A stretch of 64,000 nt of DNA from Dactylellina haptotyla (lineage: Eukaryota > Ascomycota > Orbiliomycetes > Orbiliales > Orbiliaceae): contig CM062387.1 in NCBI GenBank assembly GCA_031310005.1, positions 1,674,001 to 1,738,000 of the forward strand, read 5' to 3'. Below the pieces are notes generated by a model. That model was not told where the DNA came from. It did not search any database and saw only the letters and a program-made list of their open reading frames with translations. Position numbers and translations under genes: made by a program. Shown here one piece after another: positions 9,991 to 21,328 of the stretch (positions are counted from its first letter, which is position 1; the number at the start of each line of letters is the position of its first letter).

Positions 9991-12043
9991 GCATATCTTT
10001 GTCAGCTTGGCTATGATATCGTATTCTATATTATATCCAATTATATTTACCCTGACACTAAAGAATATTGTATCGAAACTTCTTCTCCTGTGGATAAATC
10101 GGTTGAAAAATAGTGCAAGGACCACTTTTCTCCTTTTCCGAGGTGGTATATCTGGCTGTCGTTCTGAGAAACGTTGTTGGTTTCGTTTCACGACGCCACC
10201 CAACCCAAAGGATCTATCTCGATAGAGTCTACATTCCGCACTTCTATCTAGGGGTATCAACACTAAACACTGATACGATACAAACGAAACTGCCTATCGT
10301 GGTACTAGTTTCTCGTCTGTCTTCGCAAGATATCATCGGCCAACGGTAAGATTAACGAATTTGCAGCGCTAGTGCCCGAGTATACCGCCTTGGTGAATAC
10401 TGGTTAGACCAAGCGACATTGCCTTCATAGCGATCGGTAGTAAAGCACCTATGAGATCTGCGGGCAGATGCTCGCTGTATCAATTAGAAACACACAGCTA
10501 ATTGGATATGCGAATCGATTGACGATTCCATGGCAGTGTGACTGACTGATGAGACACCCGGCAGCCGAACTTCAATGCATGAATTCCAAATTTCCGGCAA
10601 TATCTATAAATGTATGCCAAGGGGGAGAAAAAGCTTAGCCTCCAGGCCCTGCACGAATGCCGATTAACCGTCTGGAATCCGACGATTACAGGCGGTCGAA
10701 ACAATATAATCTCCAAATATCCGCTACAATCCTATGCTACTGCCAATTAAGGCGGGTGATTTCTGTGGGGTTTATTAATCGGAATTTGCCTGCCGAGTAT
10801 ACTGCAATATGGATAGCGGTGGTAAACGGAGACAATAGAGTGCCGTCCCCAGATCTCAGGCCGTTCTGCCATACGAGGCTAACTTTGCTATATCTACCCC
10901 TATTAGGTCAGCAGCCACGAGGTGTTCGACTGCCGAAAGATTGAGTAATGGCTGAACTATCATACATCATGGCCTGTGCTACGGCTCCGAGGCTGCTGGT
11001 GTTTGGGAAGGGAGGTTCAGACACAAGGTGCAAACAGGTTTCGCTTCAGATGTGGTCCCTGGCACTTGGCGGGATGCCTCGCTTCTGCATCCACCCACCG
11101 ATTTGGTCCAATGAGGCGCTGAGCAACGGGTAGAATCCCAGTTCGGATAAGACACTAGGCGCCAAGAAACAGGTTCCAGCGATGTTTCGAGCACCGTTGC
11201 GTTGTGCAGAACAGATTAATTGATCTTCTGCAATCCAAGACTCCAAGCCCGTCATGTCTCCGGACCACCAAGAAGGCAGAAGGGGGCCGGCTTCAGGCCC
11301 TTGCCATCAAGCGCGAGAAATGGCAAGTGTGAACGAACAACTGAAAGGAATAAGCGAGTCCACCGTTGGCCCATCCCCTGACGGAAGTATGGCACAGGCA
11401 CCGTCAGAGCCGTCATAATGACAGCCGCTCCAGGTGAACCCCCCCGAAGTAGCCCCCGGCCTGGTGCCTCCAGCGTTTCACACAATCCCGAACGGGGAGC
11501 CACTCTTCTGCTATTGGCATCTCCATTAGCTGGCATCCCCCGATAAACGGGCAGTGAGCGAACCCTCCCATACCCAAAAGAAACTCGCTATGCAGAAACA
11601 TTTTTGTAGCAGAATCCCAAACCCAGTATCCACGGGATAAACAACCCTAGCAAGGAACAGGTTACAACGCAAAAAACGGCCTTGACCAGATTGTGACTAT
11701 CCGAGCCCCGAAGGAACCAAGATACATATAAGGAGCTTTCCCTCTTCGACGTTTCTAGTTTTCCCTTCCTGTCTGTCCCTCCCACTATCAAGCATTTCGC
11801 TGAGCGTAGACCCTCCCTTTCCTTCCTTTGTAATTTTCTCTTGTCGAGATCACGTCGATCGTGATCGCAAGTTCCATTCTTTTCCTTCTTTCGACAAGAA
11901 GTTGTTTTCTCTCTTCTCGAGTAGATCTCGTCCCCTTGACTGCCCTTGCACTGTCTTTAAAATTTTGCTTTCAAAATTTCAACTTTTTTTTATTTACAGG
12001 GCTCTAGTCGATTTCGATAAGTCAAAAAACAAAACCAACGACA
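9991..12043. other. Intergenic region; pyrimidine-rich leader of the next gene at its end
   Basis: About 2 kb with no supportable gene; short ORFs in all frames lack family resemblance and consistent splicing. From about 11740 to 12040 the plus strand is strongly C/T-rich (CCTTCCTTTG, TTTTCCTTCTTTC), as is common in front of highly expressed fungal genes, and probably forms the promoter and 5' UTR of the secreted protein at 12044. Confidence 0.55.
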
Positions 12044-13684
12044 ATGTATTTCAAGGAAGTTTCATCTCTCCTCGTCCTGGCCGCCGTCGCTCAGGCTGGC
12101 CTTCTACCTCCTAGCGTAGACAAATACCTTGCCGCTCGTAACATTATCGAAGCACGTCAAAACAACAGGAATGGGAATAACGGTGGAAACGGTGGAAACG
12201 CACTAGCTCTTAACCCCAATCTCGTTCAGACCGCATCTCAAAACACCGGCCAAAATGGAGCAGATGTCGCCCCAGGTCAAGTCAACTCGGCTACGTACGT
12301 TCTTCCATTAAAGATTCCATCAATATAACGGATATATAACTGACTTTCAAATCATACAGCGATCCTGCCAACTTCATCAACTTTTGCCAAGGCAAGACCT
12401 TGACAAATGGTGCTCAAAACCGAGGAGGCAGTTGTAACGGTATCGTCATGGGTGAAATTCCTTCTGCAAATAACATGATTTCATCCATCTTCATCTTCCC
12501 CAAGAATGGTGATAACCTCGCTCCCAACACGGACTTCAATGTCCAAGTGCAGGTTAACAACCTACAGGCCGGTTCTTTTACCAACGCCCAAGCTACCTAC
12601 TACTCCGCTCCTCAGAAGCTTGCCGGTAACGGCAATATCATTGGACATTGTCACATTACCTGCCAAGATCTGGGTAACAGCTTGAACCCCACAAACCCGT
12701 ATGTCCTTTACCGTGCATCCCCTAAGTACGTTAATATCTAACATCGATATGTGCAGACCAAACCCTTCCACTTTCGCCTTCTTCAAGGGTATCAATGACG
12801 CTGGTAACAACCAGGGCCGCCTCCAGGCCGCTGTTACTGGTGGTCTCCCAGCCGGCAACTACCGATGCTGCACCATGAACTCCGCCTCTAACCATCAACC
12901 CGTGCTCATGCCTGTTGCCCAAAGAGGTGCTCAGGATGACTGCGTCAAGTTCACAGTCGGCGGTAATGGTAATGCTGGCGGAAACGGCGGCGGTGCTAAC
13001 AATGGCGGAAACGGTGGTGGTGCTAACAATGGTGGAAACGGAGCTGGCAACGGAGCTGGCGGAAACGGCAATGGAAACGGAAATGGTAATACACCTCAAT
13101 CTATAAACCCTACTCCTACATCTACAACCGCAGCACAGGCTACGCAGCCCAATAACGCAGCCTCTTCGGTAGCCTCTGCAGCCCCTACGAATGCCAACGG
13201 TACCACTGGTGGTACCAACGGCGGCAGACGTGGGGGTCGCGGCGGACGAAGAACACGCACTGGAGCCCGTGTCTAAATTTTGAAAGCAATAATCTCTTAT
13301 CCTTTCCTTTCCCTCTCTTCTCTTCTTTGAATCTTTTTTTCTCCTGGAACTCCTTTCAAGCTCTCTCCTTTCTCTCCCAGCAAACTATCAAATACTTTAT
13401 AAAAAGATAAGTGACTTATTTTTCTTTTGTTTCTTTTTTCTTTTTTTCTTTTAGGTCGAAACGGCACAGGCAATCAAGGTCAAAATCGTAATGGCCAGAA
13501 TCGTAACGGAAACGGCCAGAATCGTACTGGCAATGGTCAAAATCGTACTGGCAACGGCCAGAACGGCCAGAACCCTAATGGCAATGCAGGTCAAAGAAGA
13601 CCAGCTCAAGGATCCCGAGTTGGAGCAGGAAGGCGTACCCGTACACGCGCTGCCCAAAGAGCGAATGCGACCGCGAGAAATTAA
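12044..13684 (+). CDS. Secreted Asn/Gly-rich fungal protein with two possible C-termini
   Basis: Signal peptide MYFKEVSSLLVLAAVAQA predicts secretion. Exons 12044-12294, 12360-12698, then 12757 onward. The conserved core runs from NFINFCQGKTLTNGAQNRGG to NHQPVLMPVAQRGAQDDCVK. This is a widespread fungal extracellular family of unknown function; I recall relatives mislabelled ribosomal protein S17, but could not check. A low-complexity tail of NGG/NGN repeats follows. Two 3' ends are possible. Without further splicing, the frame stops at 13276 after a Gly/Arg-rich tail ending GRRTRTGARV. If a GTAATA donor at 13086 joins the very pyrimidine-rich acceptor at 13454, exon 13455-13684 gives a GQNRNGNGQNRTGNGQ repeat tail ending GRRTRTRAAQRANATARN. 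The intron (369 nt) keeps the frame. The Asn-rich tail is probably glycosylated or wall-associated (inference). Confidence 0.85.
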
Positions 13685-16167
13685 ATATCTCCTATATTTC
13701 CGAAAATGTCTTTCTTATTCCCCCATATTTAACGATAACCGATTTCATTTTTCGAAATATTCCTATATCTCTCGACGATCACATTTCCTTTAAGCATATA
13801 TTTCTTTGGGTATATATTTCCTTGCATTTATTACGGAGTTTTTAATCATACCGAACGATACCTGTGGAAATTTCTTTTCATGTTTTCGGCATTTCTTACA
13901 TTTTCATGTCAGGTCTTAAGGATATCGCAAGATACCTATAGACTTGTACACACACTTAACCTTTTTAACTAAAGGTTGATACCAGCTGGTATATGGGAGG
14001 GTAAATAGAGAGGATACACAGGGCTAAGAACATTCTGAAGGGAAGAGTTGCATCTCATATAGCGTCAACGGTGTACACGAGGCATTTCATTATTTTCCTG
14101 GGTCGACGATATTACTCTTGATAGCAACTTCTTGTTTAATTTTATCTCTTTTGGATGGAAAAATAGTTTTTTTACAATTTTTGTTCTTTGGCTCTACCTC
14201 GGTTTCCCTGTACATTTCCAAAAAAATTGAATGATACCAACTAAAAAGCAGTTTACCGTTTCTACCCCCTTCAAAGGAAAAACCAAACGCCGTAAGAGTG
14301 GTAAGCAAAGCCTATCAATCAATATCTCGCCGATAATAAAACAACACTGCAACCTCGGAAGTTTCAAGCATTTGAAATATAAAATAAAATAAAATATTGT
14401 TTCCTTGGCCCCGAGTTTCCGATAAATTAGACGAACCACAGATTGAATCCCACCCACCACCATCCGCCCTGTGGCGTGGTGCTGCGTGTTTCCCTTGTAA
14501 CATCAGCTGCGACAAAGTGTGTTGCATAGGAGTTTCCCGCCCCATCCCTTCCCGATCGGGCAAGGGATATCGATATATGGGCGTTTCTCGGCGGGAAGAT
14601 AGGCCAGGGTTAAGCTTTTCATGGCAGGGCCCGGCAGGGGTGGTTTCAAACCACATGGATTCTGCAAAACCAGAAGGAGAGGCTGAGATGTCTGTATTTA
14701 GCTATCTAGAACAGAAGCTAGTGACATCATTCGCACAAGTAGGATGTTCTAGCCGGTATTGGAAGGGTGTGTGCTCGAGTACTCCTACTAATTTTCCGGA
14801 TGGAGTTACCGTTGGCGGTTGTGCTTGTCGAATACTGCCACACACATGGCAAAAGTGACAGAGAGTCCTTTTTTCTTAGGTTCAAAGACTTGTAGACGAA
14901 TGCGTGTACGTATTGCTTCTTAAACACGGATATCAGGATTCACGGAGCTGGCTCTACTAGCTAGTTTTGGGAACAAGCTATTATATTGGCAATGCGGTAT
15001 TGAGCTACATTTTAACTAACTAAATAACTATTTAGGTACTTATTTACTAAAAGAATATTTAGGAGCCTAGCAATCTTCTTCACATCCGCAAAGTCTCCAA
15101 CCCCGACCATCGGAAGTGGGAAAGCAGGTTCAGAGAGCGTGTGAACTCATCTAGAGCCAGACGGTTGAATATAGGAATAGCGCGATAAGTGGTCATGCCG
15201 ATGTAAGATATTAACCCGTGCGGAATCATATCTTGTACGATTATTATTCAGTAATACTTGTAAATGTGGTATTCATAACAGATTATGACTATAATATATT
15301 GATATGGATATGGGTTGATTTTTCGGAATACTCTTTTAGCATCACGAAACGTATTTTGTATTCGATGACCGGGTTCCAGAACATCGCAAGGGTATAGGAT
15401 AAGTTTTGTGTGTAGTTTTATCTTGTGTTCAGCATGGCTTGAGGGCAGTGATACTTGTGTTACGTGAAAAGCCTTGCGCGGTATAAGCTCTGTGCGGATA
15501 GCACCTATCATAGAGAAATAATGGTTATATTATCTTATTGTTAGTTGCCCGAATCATAAGGCTTATATGGGGCCCCCAACTCGTCAACCTCCCACCACTC
15601 TTTTTGTTTGTGAAGACGAAGTAAAAAAAAAGTAGTTTTCAGCGAAGTAACTAAGTATATTCTCGTAACACAAATATTTTGGTTATAATTCGAGTGCTGA
15701 ACTCCACGACGGCACACACATGGGGTCGCTTCGACTTCGTCCACAACATTCCGTGCACAGAGCCCATAGGACTTTATACTCCATAGAAAATGGTGATTAA
15801 TTTATATGTCAATATATTAATTTAGGTGATGATAGTGCCGCTGTTAGCCCGTCGTCTGATGTGCATTTGCAGTATAAGTCTATCTCGTACCCCGCCACAT
15901 ATATGTCCAATTGAATATAGTAGACATGCCCTTTGCGCATGTTGCGCCACATTATTATTTAGCCTCGGTATCGAGGCTAATTATTATTAATATCTTTATT
16001 CTTGTTCTTCGATTAAGTATTTGGGTGGGTGTATTGTTGTGAATAATTTGGTTTGCAAAGGCATAACCGACGACAGTGAATTTATCATTCACTGCCGCCG
16101 TTTTAGTGATGTGTATCGTTGTAAGATGTTTATATAGGACGATGAGCATATAGTCAATACATTCTAG

Positions 16168-16482
16168 TTAGTGAGACCATTTCTTGGCAGACCCAGTGTC
16201 CTCACGAAATGAGAACAGACCTCGCGCGAAAGTCGTTACGTTGGCCCGATAAATAATACTCACACCTTCGCAGGCACGCCGTAGCACCTCGTTTAAGCTC
16301 TTAGCCATCAGCGGACGATCCGTTAATCGCCCTTCGGCTCCGACGCTAAAAACATAGAATATTGGCATATCTTGATGCTTATGCTTGACGATAAGATTAG
16401 CCAAATTAGTTTCCATAATCATCCATACTGCTAAACTTGGCCTCGTGAGCATTGAAGCATCGGTGGCCAGGTAAAACCACAA
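16168..16482 (-). pseudogene. Possible decayed coding fragment (unrecognised)
   Basis: A 104-codon open stretch in an otherwise AT-rich, ORF-poor area. The translation looks protein-like, with segments AVWMIMETNLANLIVKH, PIFYVFSVGAEGRLTDRPL and SLNEVLRRACEG rather than the low-complexity strings typical of random AT-rich frames. Flanking sequence gives no extension in frame. The PIF...DRPL...LNEVLRRA pattern faintly recalls fungal FluG-domain-like proteins, but the match is too weak to assign. It may equally be a chance ORF. Confidence 0.2.
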
Positions 16483-16787
16483 CTCATGCTATAGTTTATA
16501 CTATCATACCGCGGATTTCATAACGACGGTGGCATATGTCTTTGATATTGGTTGCTCTCATGTGCCACCTCTCTGCTAGAGAGCGGCGGTTACGTATACC
16601 TTTACCAATAGTTCAGCTTTAGCTCATAGTATTATTATTGTTGTTGTTCCATGACATTGGAACGTACTGTATTATGATAAGTCTGGTGATAGTATAGTGC
16701 AGACCATGAGGACTCTTTTGCGAACTTCCTCATCGGTCAAATGTGTAATCGAATTGTATATATATTATGTTTTGAACCGGTCATAAC

Positions 16788-16836
16788 TGTGATGATAATA
16801 TGTTGTGATAATAATATATTGTGATGATAATATGTT
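16788..16836. repeat. Degenerate tandem repeat (TGTGATGATAATATGT-like)
   Basis: Three imperfect copies of a unit of about 16 nt, TGTGATGATAATATGT / TGTGATAATAATATAT / TGTGATGATAATATGT. A local AT-rich minisatellite with no evident function. Confidence 0.6.
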
Positions 16837-18335
16837 GGTGGGATATGATATTTTTATATATTGATACTCTCGCTCATCCATCTGAAATTCGGCATCAAGA
16901 ATTTCAGATTCTAAATAAGATATTTTTTTGAGAAAAGTAAGTATTGTTGTAATGATGAAAAGAGGATGTCGACGCCTATGAGTCTTAGCTACTCATTATA
17001 TAGGTGGCCAGACGCGATTACGTTGCTATAGTGGTGCACACCATCACCATATGGTAGGAACTTGTCTAACTTGTGTCTAAGTTTGGCTTTTCGGACGCAG
17101 ATGTGACTGCTTTTAGTATTGATTTTTATAAATAAATTTTGAGTAGGACATCAGGCATCCGCCGGGGCAATTGGTATATTAAGTTTGAATATTGTTAAGT
17201 CATCCAATAGTAATCTTCATATCTTTTTGCAACTGTACTCCAAATGACAATAGAGCGACTGGCTTGGCTTTCATGCTAGGGTTGATGATGATGGTCACCT
17301 TGGCTTAGGGTATGTTTAGTGAAGCACTATTATTTTGTGAGAAAATAATTATATAGATAATATGTATCTTGTTTGAAGACTTTGAGTGAGATTGAGAGAT
17401 CATGAAGAGGAAAGGAAGTTGAGGGCAGGTAGCTAGGGCTTTTATAGTTTCCGAATTTGCGTGGCCGCAACTGAGGGTTTGGAAACCGCCAACTATGCCA
17501 CTGAGTCTAGCATTGATTACAGTCACACGGTAGACCTGGTAATTCTACAGGGTCTATCAGGCCGTACAGAGAGCTTTTATCACAGAATGGAAATGAAGCC
17601 CAGGAATCAGCTCATTCGGTGAACTCAGAAATCATGAGAAACGGGGAACGAATCCTAGGATTTTGGGGTGAGGTGGTCGAATAGATGAATTCACTACGCA
17701 TATCACTAAAAGTTCAATCACCTTCGAGGTACCTAGTTGATATTAATATCATGCAGATTAATAACAAGCCAGGGGTTCGGATATAGAGTCAGGTCTATCA
17801 TATCGGATAGGATATAGTAGGTAGCTGCTGTTAGTCCTATGGTAGACAGAGCTTATTCGGTGTAATGCACTAGCTTAGCACTCAAAACCCGAAAAAAATA
17901 TATACAGACAAAGTGATATAATTACAAGCCAAGTAGAAGACTGAGATAATCGATATTCTTTGAATGTGGTCAATTCGTGTTGACCTTGTGGCCTGAGGTT
18001 GAATCGCTAGTGAGGTTCCGCGAAGGAAGCCTGGATATTACCGCTTTGGGCGGGTCGCGGATTCAGAGACGTTCACCAGCTTCAACTTCACAGATACAAA
18101 TTCAACCATACTGATCATGAGGCCTCAAGGCTCCCGTCATCTAAAACTCCCCATATTTTCTATTCTCACGTTGATCGACTTGAGCTTCAAACTCGACATC
18201 GGTTGGCCTGAGTATGTGTTGAGCTTGGCTGCTATTCCGCTGACGCAACGACCTGGCGGCTTCGATTAGCCAGTACCAGCCTTCTTCGTCCATCGACCTC
18301 GCTCGTCATCTACGACTTCAGATCCACTGCGAAAC

Positions 18336-18893
18336 ATGCATGATCATACGGGTACTGTCTCCTGTTCTCCATAGGATATATTCGACGATTATCATACTGA
18401 CAGCTCTGTAGCTCACCGGCTCCTTGCCCAGATCCCGCTCACCGTATCGCCCTTCGCAGGCCTCCCCACCTCGATCACCCTCCCATACGACTACATCTCT
18501 CTCCCCGCATCGCTACCTCCTTCCTCGTCAAGCCAGATAGTGTCACCATCAGGTCAATCCAGCATATCCCCGGAGCAGCTCATCGTGGATTGTAACAATC
18601 TAGCGGCATACTTGACCGGCGAGTCTAAGACCGCGAAAGAGGATCTGGAGAAATGGGTAAAGAGCATAGATGACAGGGAGCTGATGGAGAAGCGACGAGT
18701 TGCGCCGGGATGGTTGGATACAGGTGTTATGATGCTCGAACCAACGAAGTCCGGGCCGCCACAGGGAGGGCTCGGACAGCATGTTCTGACACCAGAACAG
18801 AAGATGCTCGGTGTTGGGGATGAGGACAAGGGGAAGCAAGCTACGAGTCCCGGTGAAGAGTTGGATAGAGCGTTTGGCGGCATGGGAATATGA
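18336..18893 (+). CDS. Small protein of unknown function, 165 aa
   Basis: Proposed exons 18336-18351 and 18412-18893 (498 nt). The short first exon encodes MHDHT and the first base of codon 6. The intron has donor GTACTG, branch-like CTGAC and acceptor TGTAG. The protein continues AHRLLAQIPLTVSPFAGLPT, a Ser/Pro-rich segment, a charged helix (LAAYLTGESKTAKEDLEKWV) and a tail TPEQKMLGVGDEDKGK...GEELDRAFGGMGI. The regular codon pattern and a clean intron argue for a real gene, but I do not recognise the family. No signal peptide or membrane segment. It lies 600 bp upstream of COG5 on the same strand. Confidence 0.65.
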
Positions 18894-19493
18894 CCGTAAA
18901 GACGAAGGAGATAGGAAGCAATATTTGGAGAGTAATTATGGGAATTATTCGATAAGCGGGGCTCGCCTTGATTAAACCTGTGGAACATCCCACCTCTACG
19001 GAGACACCACCATTCGGACGACGTCGCAAGGGAATTGCGATTCGGCACAGCAGTGACAATGTCGCCGCGGGCTTGGGTGTGTGGATATACCCTATAGATA
19101 TCATCATCGATGTAACCAGCTGAACTATACAGGCTGTATACGTGGATCTGAATACTCGACCCAACTGATATTTGGTCCGAGTCTGATCTGATCTTAATGT
19201 ATTGTAGTCTCAAACTGTTCATGCAGTCAACTATACGCATAGCATGCGGAGTTTGTGCCTTAGATGTTATTTAGCATATAGTTAGATCAAGTCGTATCAT
19301 CTTGGCCCTGTTCGTTGTGGTGGTGGCCTCGGTTGTGCTTCGAGTCGCGACCACAACTTCGACCCTTTTGAGACCTCGTCAAACGACAAGGTGGCAGAAC
19401 CACCCTCGCCGACACTCTTTCGAACGACATACGGACGAAACAACATCGCCAGTCCGATCCATTGCGCGGACGGCCGGTCTCTCCGATGCGAAG
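18894..19493. other. Intergenic region before COG5
   Basis: 600-bp spacer between same-strand genes, holding the 3' flank of the small gene and the COG5 promoter. The COG5 frame stays open upstream to an ATG at 19302, but that extension (Thr/Arg-rich) does not resemble COG5. I see no other feature. Confidence 0.5.
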
Positions 19494-21056
19494 ATGACGA
19501 CCCTGCCTGACCCCACCGTGGAGATCACGGGTCCGGACGACGGCGAGGGCAACCTCCTCAATACGGCAGCGCCGTCATATATCGACTTTGACATCTTCCT
19601 CGATCCCGACTTCTCGCCTTACTCGTTCGCAAATAGCCTCGTCCACGCTACGAACAATGCCTCGGATACCACGCTGGACCTGAGCACCCCTCTCTCCCGA
19701 GTCCTCTTCGACCTGCAGGAGATCGATACCCACATCCACACGCTGACTACCTCCTCGGCCGAGACCCTCCTCGTCCACACCAAAACCTCGCGAGACAACT
19801 CCAAGCTTCTCGTCGACAGCATCAGAGAACAGCTCTCCCAGCTGTCAGCCTCGTACGCGCGTCTCTCACGCGAAGTTCTCGATCGTCACGATGTCGCCAA
19901 ACCGCTAAACACCATTGTCGAGAACCTGGCGCGGACAACACGTTTACTACGAGGATGCGCGCGGTGTCTGCTCCTAGGACGTCAATTGGAGGTGCAAGTG
20001 TCAGAGGCCATTTCCACAGGAATGACAGATGATAACCGCGGGCCACGGCGGCAGCGAAAGGAAGATCCCAAGGCGCTGATACGAGCAGCGTACACGATCG
20101 TCGAGTTACGGCGGATGTATACCAATGCCACCGGTGAAGCTCCAGGTCTCGAGAGCTTAGACGTAATGAAGACCCTCTTGAACACAGTGATCACACCCGC
20201 CGACAGGACAGTTAAATCCAGGGCGCAGCAGACGATCAAAGAGTTCAGTTTCTCCACCAGCGGCAGCAGCGATAAAGAACCCACGACATCGGAAACACGG
20301 TCCCGGGCTACTGCCGCAATACTTGTGCTGCACATCCTCTCGCCAGTCTCATATACGCCCTCTACAAACGCAACATCTTCAGCATCGAACGCCAAAACCC
20401 CCACATCTCTGTTAACATCAACGATAACATCATACCTCCAATCTCAACTCACAACCTCCCTCGCCTCCTTAAGCCGTTCTTTCACAACCCTCTCCACCCT
20501 CGAAAGAACCCTCAACGAAGTCTCCACCCGCGCCGCGAACATCGTAGCTCTAGAAAAGATCCTCCAGGCAATCCCCGCGAATGTCGCCACAAATCCATCG
20601 CAACTTACCTTCTCCACGGCCGCATTCGACCCTACATCCGGATTAGAGGCTACCAACAACCCCGAATCAGACCTAGACTCCGACGATTCCGAAGGCGAGG
20701 GCGGATCCATCGTACGAACGGAGAAAGGAAAACGAAAGAAAGAAACTCCTGAGACCCTTCTCACCCCTCTTTTGGCTTCCCTCGATACCTCCTCTCTAAC
20801 GACACACTTCTTCCGCACATTAGCGTCAAACCTCGACCCTCGCGTCAGAGAAATCATGTCAAAAGGCGGCATGACCGCAAAGAACCTGAGAGATAGTAGA
20901 GATAGAGTTCGAAACGGACTGAGGGACTGCGTTATCCGTGGTGTTAACGCGGGAAACGCCGCGGGAAGTGGAACTACCAGAACCACGCCCGATGGGAAAG
21001 GGCTGGAAGGCCTGGTTGGAATGATGTTTGGAGCTGTAGCCAGCTTGGGAAGATAA
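19494..21056 (+). CDS. COG5: Conserved oligomeric Golgi complex subunit 5
   Basis: Subunit of the eight-protein COG tether, which captures retrograde vesicles at the Golgi and keeps glycosyltransferases in place. Single exon, 520 aa. The conserved N-terminal region is PSYIDFDIFLDPDFSPYSFA followed by LSRVLFDLQEIDTHIHTL, a helical stretch KLLVDSIREQLSQLSASYARLS, and DVAKPLNTIVENLARTTRLL, all characteristic of COG5. The middle is Ser/Thr-rich, with an acidic patch SDLDSDDSEGEGG near residue 405. The start at 19494 was chosen because MTTLPDPTVEITG directly precedes the conserved block; an in-frame ATG at 19302 would add 64 residues of unlike composition. The 3' end converges on the MFS gene, only 272 bp apart. 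Confidence 0.92.
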   Translation: MTTLPDPTVEITGPDDGEGNLLNTAAPSYIDFDIFLDPDFSPYSFANSLVHATNNASDTTLDLSTPLSRVLFDLQEIDTHIHTLTTSSAETLLVHTKTSRDNSKLLVDSIREQLSQLSASYARLSREVLDRHDVAKPLNTIVENLARTTRLLRGCARCLLLGRQLEVQVSEAISTGMTDDNRGPRRQRKEDPKALIRAAYTIVELRRMYTNATGEAPGLESLDVMKTLLNTVITPADRTVKSRAQQTIKEFSFSTSGSSDKEPTTSETRSRATAAILVLHILSPVSYTPSTNATSSASNAKTPTSLLTSTITSYLQSQLTTSLASLSRSFTTLSTLERTLNEVSTRAANIVALEKILQAIPANVATNPSQLTFSTAAFDPTSGLEATNNPESDLDSDDSEGEGGSIVRTEKGKRKKETPETLLTPLLASLDTSSLTTHFFRTLASNLDPRVREIMSKGGMTAKNLRDSRDRVRNGLRDCVIRGVNAGNAAGSGTTRTTPDGKGLEGLVGMMFGAVASLGR

Positions 21057-21328
21057 AAAAAATAAACCTACGACGTAACGATTTGTTCATATACCCTCAA
21101 AAATGAAAAACTCAGGCGGCTGTATTGCCAAAGTTGATGCTTTTTGCATTTCTATTCGAAGAATCCTTATAATAGTGAACCAATTGTAGGCTACCTCTTT
21201 CCCACCAGACGAGAGAGATATCTTTCTCAGAACATATCCAAACAATACCCATGAATAACAAAAGAAAAACTCAAGCCCAATAATTCTTCTGCCGTTATAA
21301 ACCAGAAGAGAAAAGGTAATACCAACAA

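Larger units (their letters stand above)
13685..18335. other. Gene-poor, partly AT-rich region
   Basis: About 4.6 kb without a supportable gene. 13700-14400 is AT-rich 3' flank. 14400-14870 is more GC-rich with short unconvincing ORFs. 15000-17900 is AT-rich with interrupted ORFs and simple repeats. Such composition could reflect decayed, RIP-mutated sequence, but I find no terminal repeats or transposon proteins. A possible gene relic at 16168-16482 and a degenerate repeat at 16788-16836 are listed separately. Confidence 0.5.

Noticed and set aside
14397-14858. A 153-codon plus-strand frame in the gene-poor region
   Set aside because: No domain or splice partner, and irregular composition.
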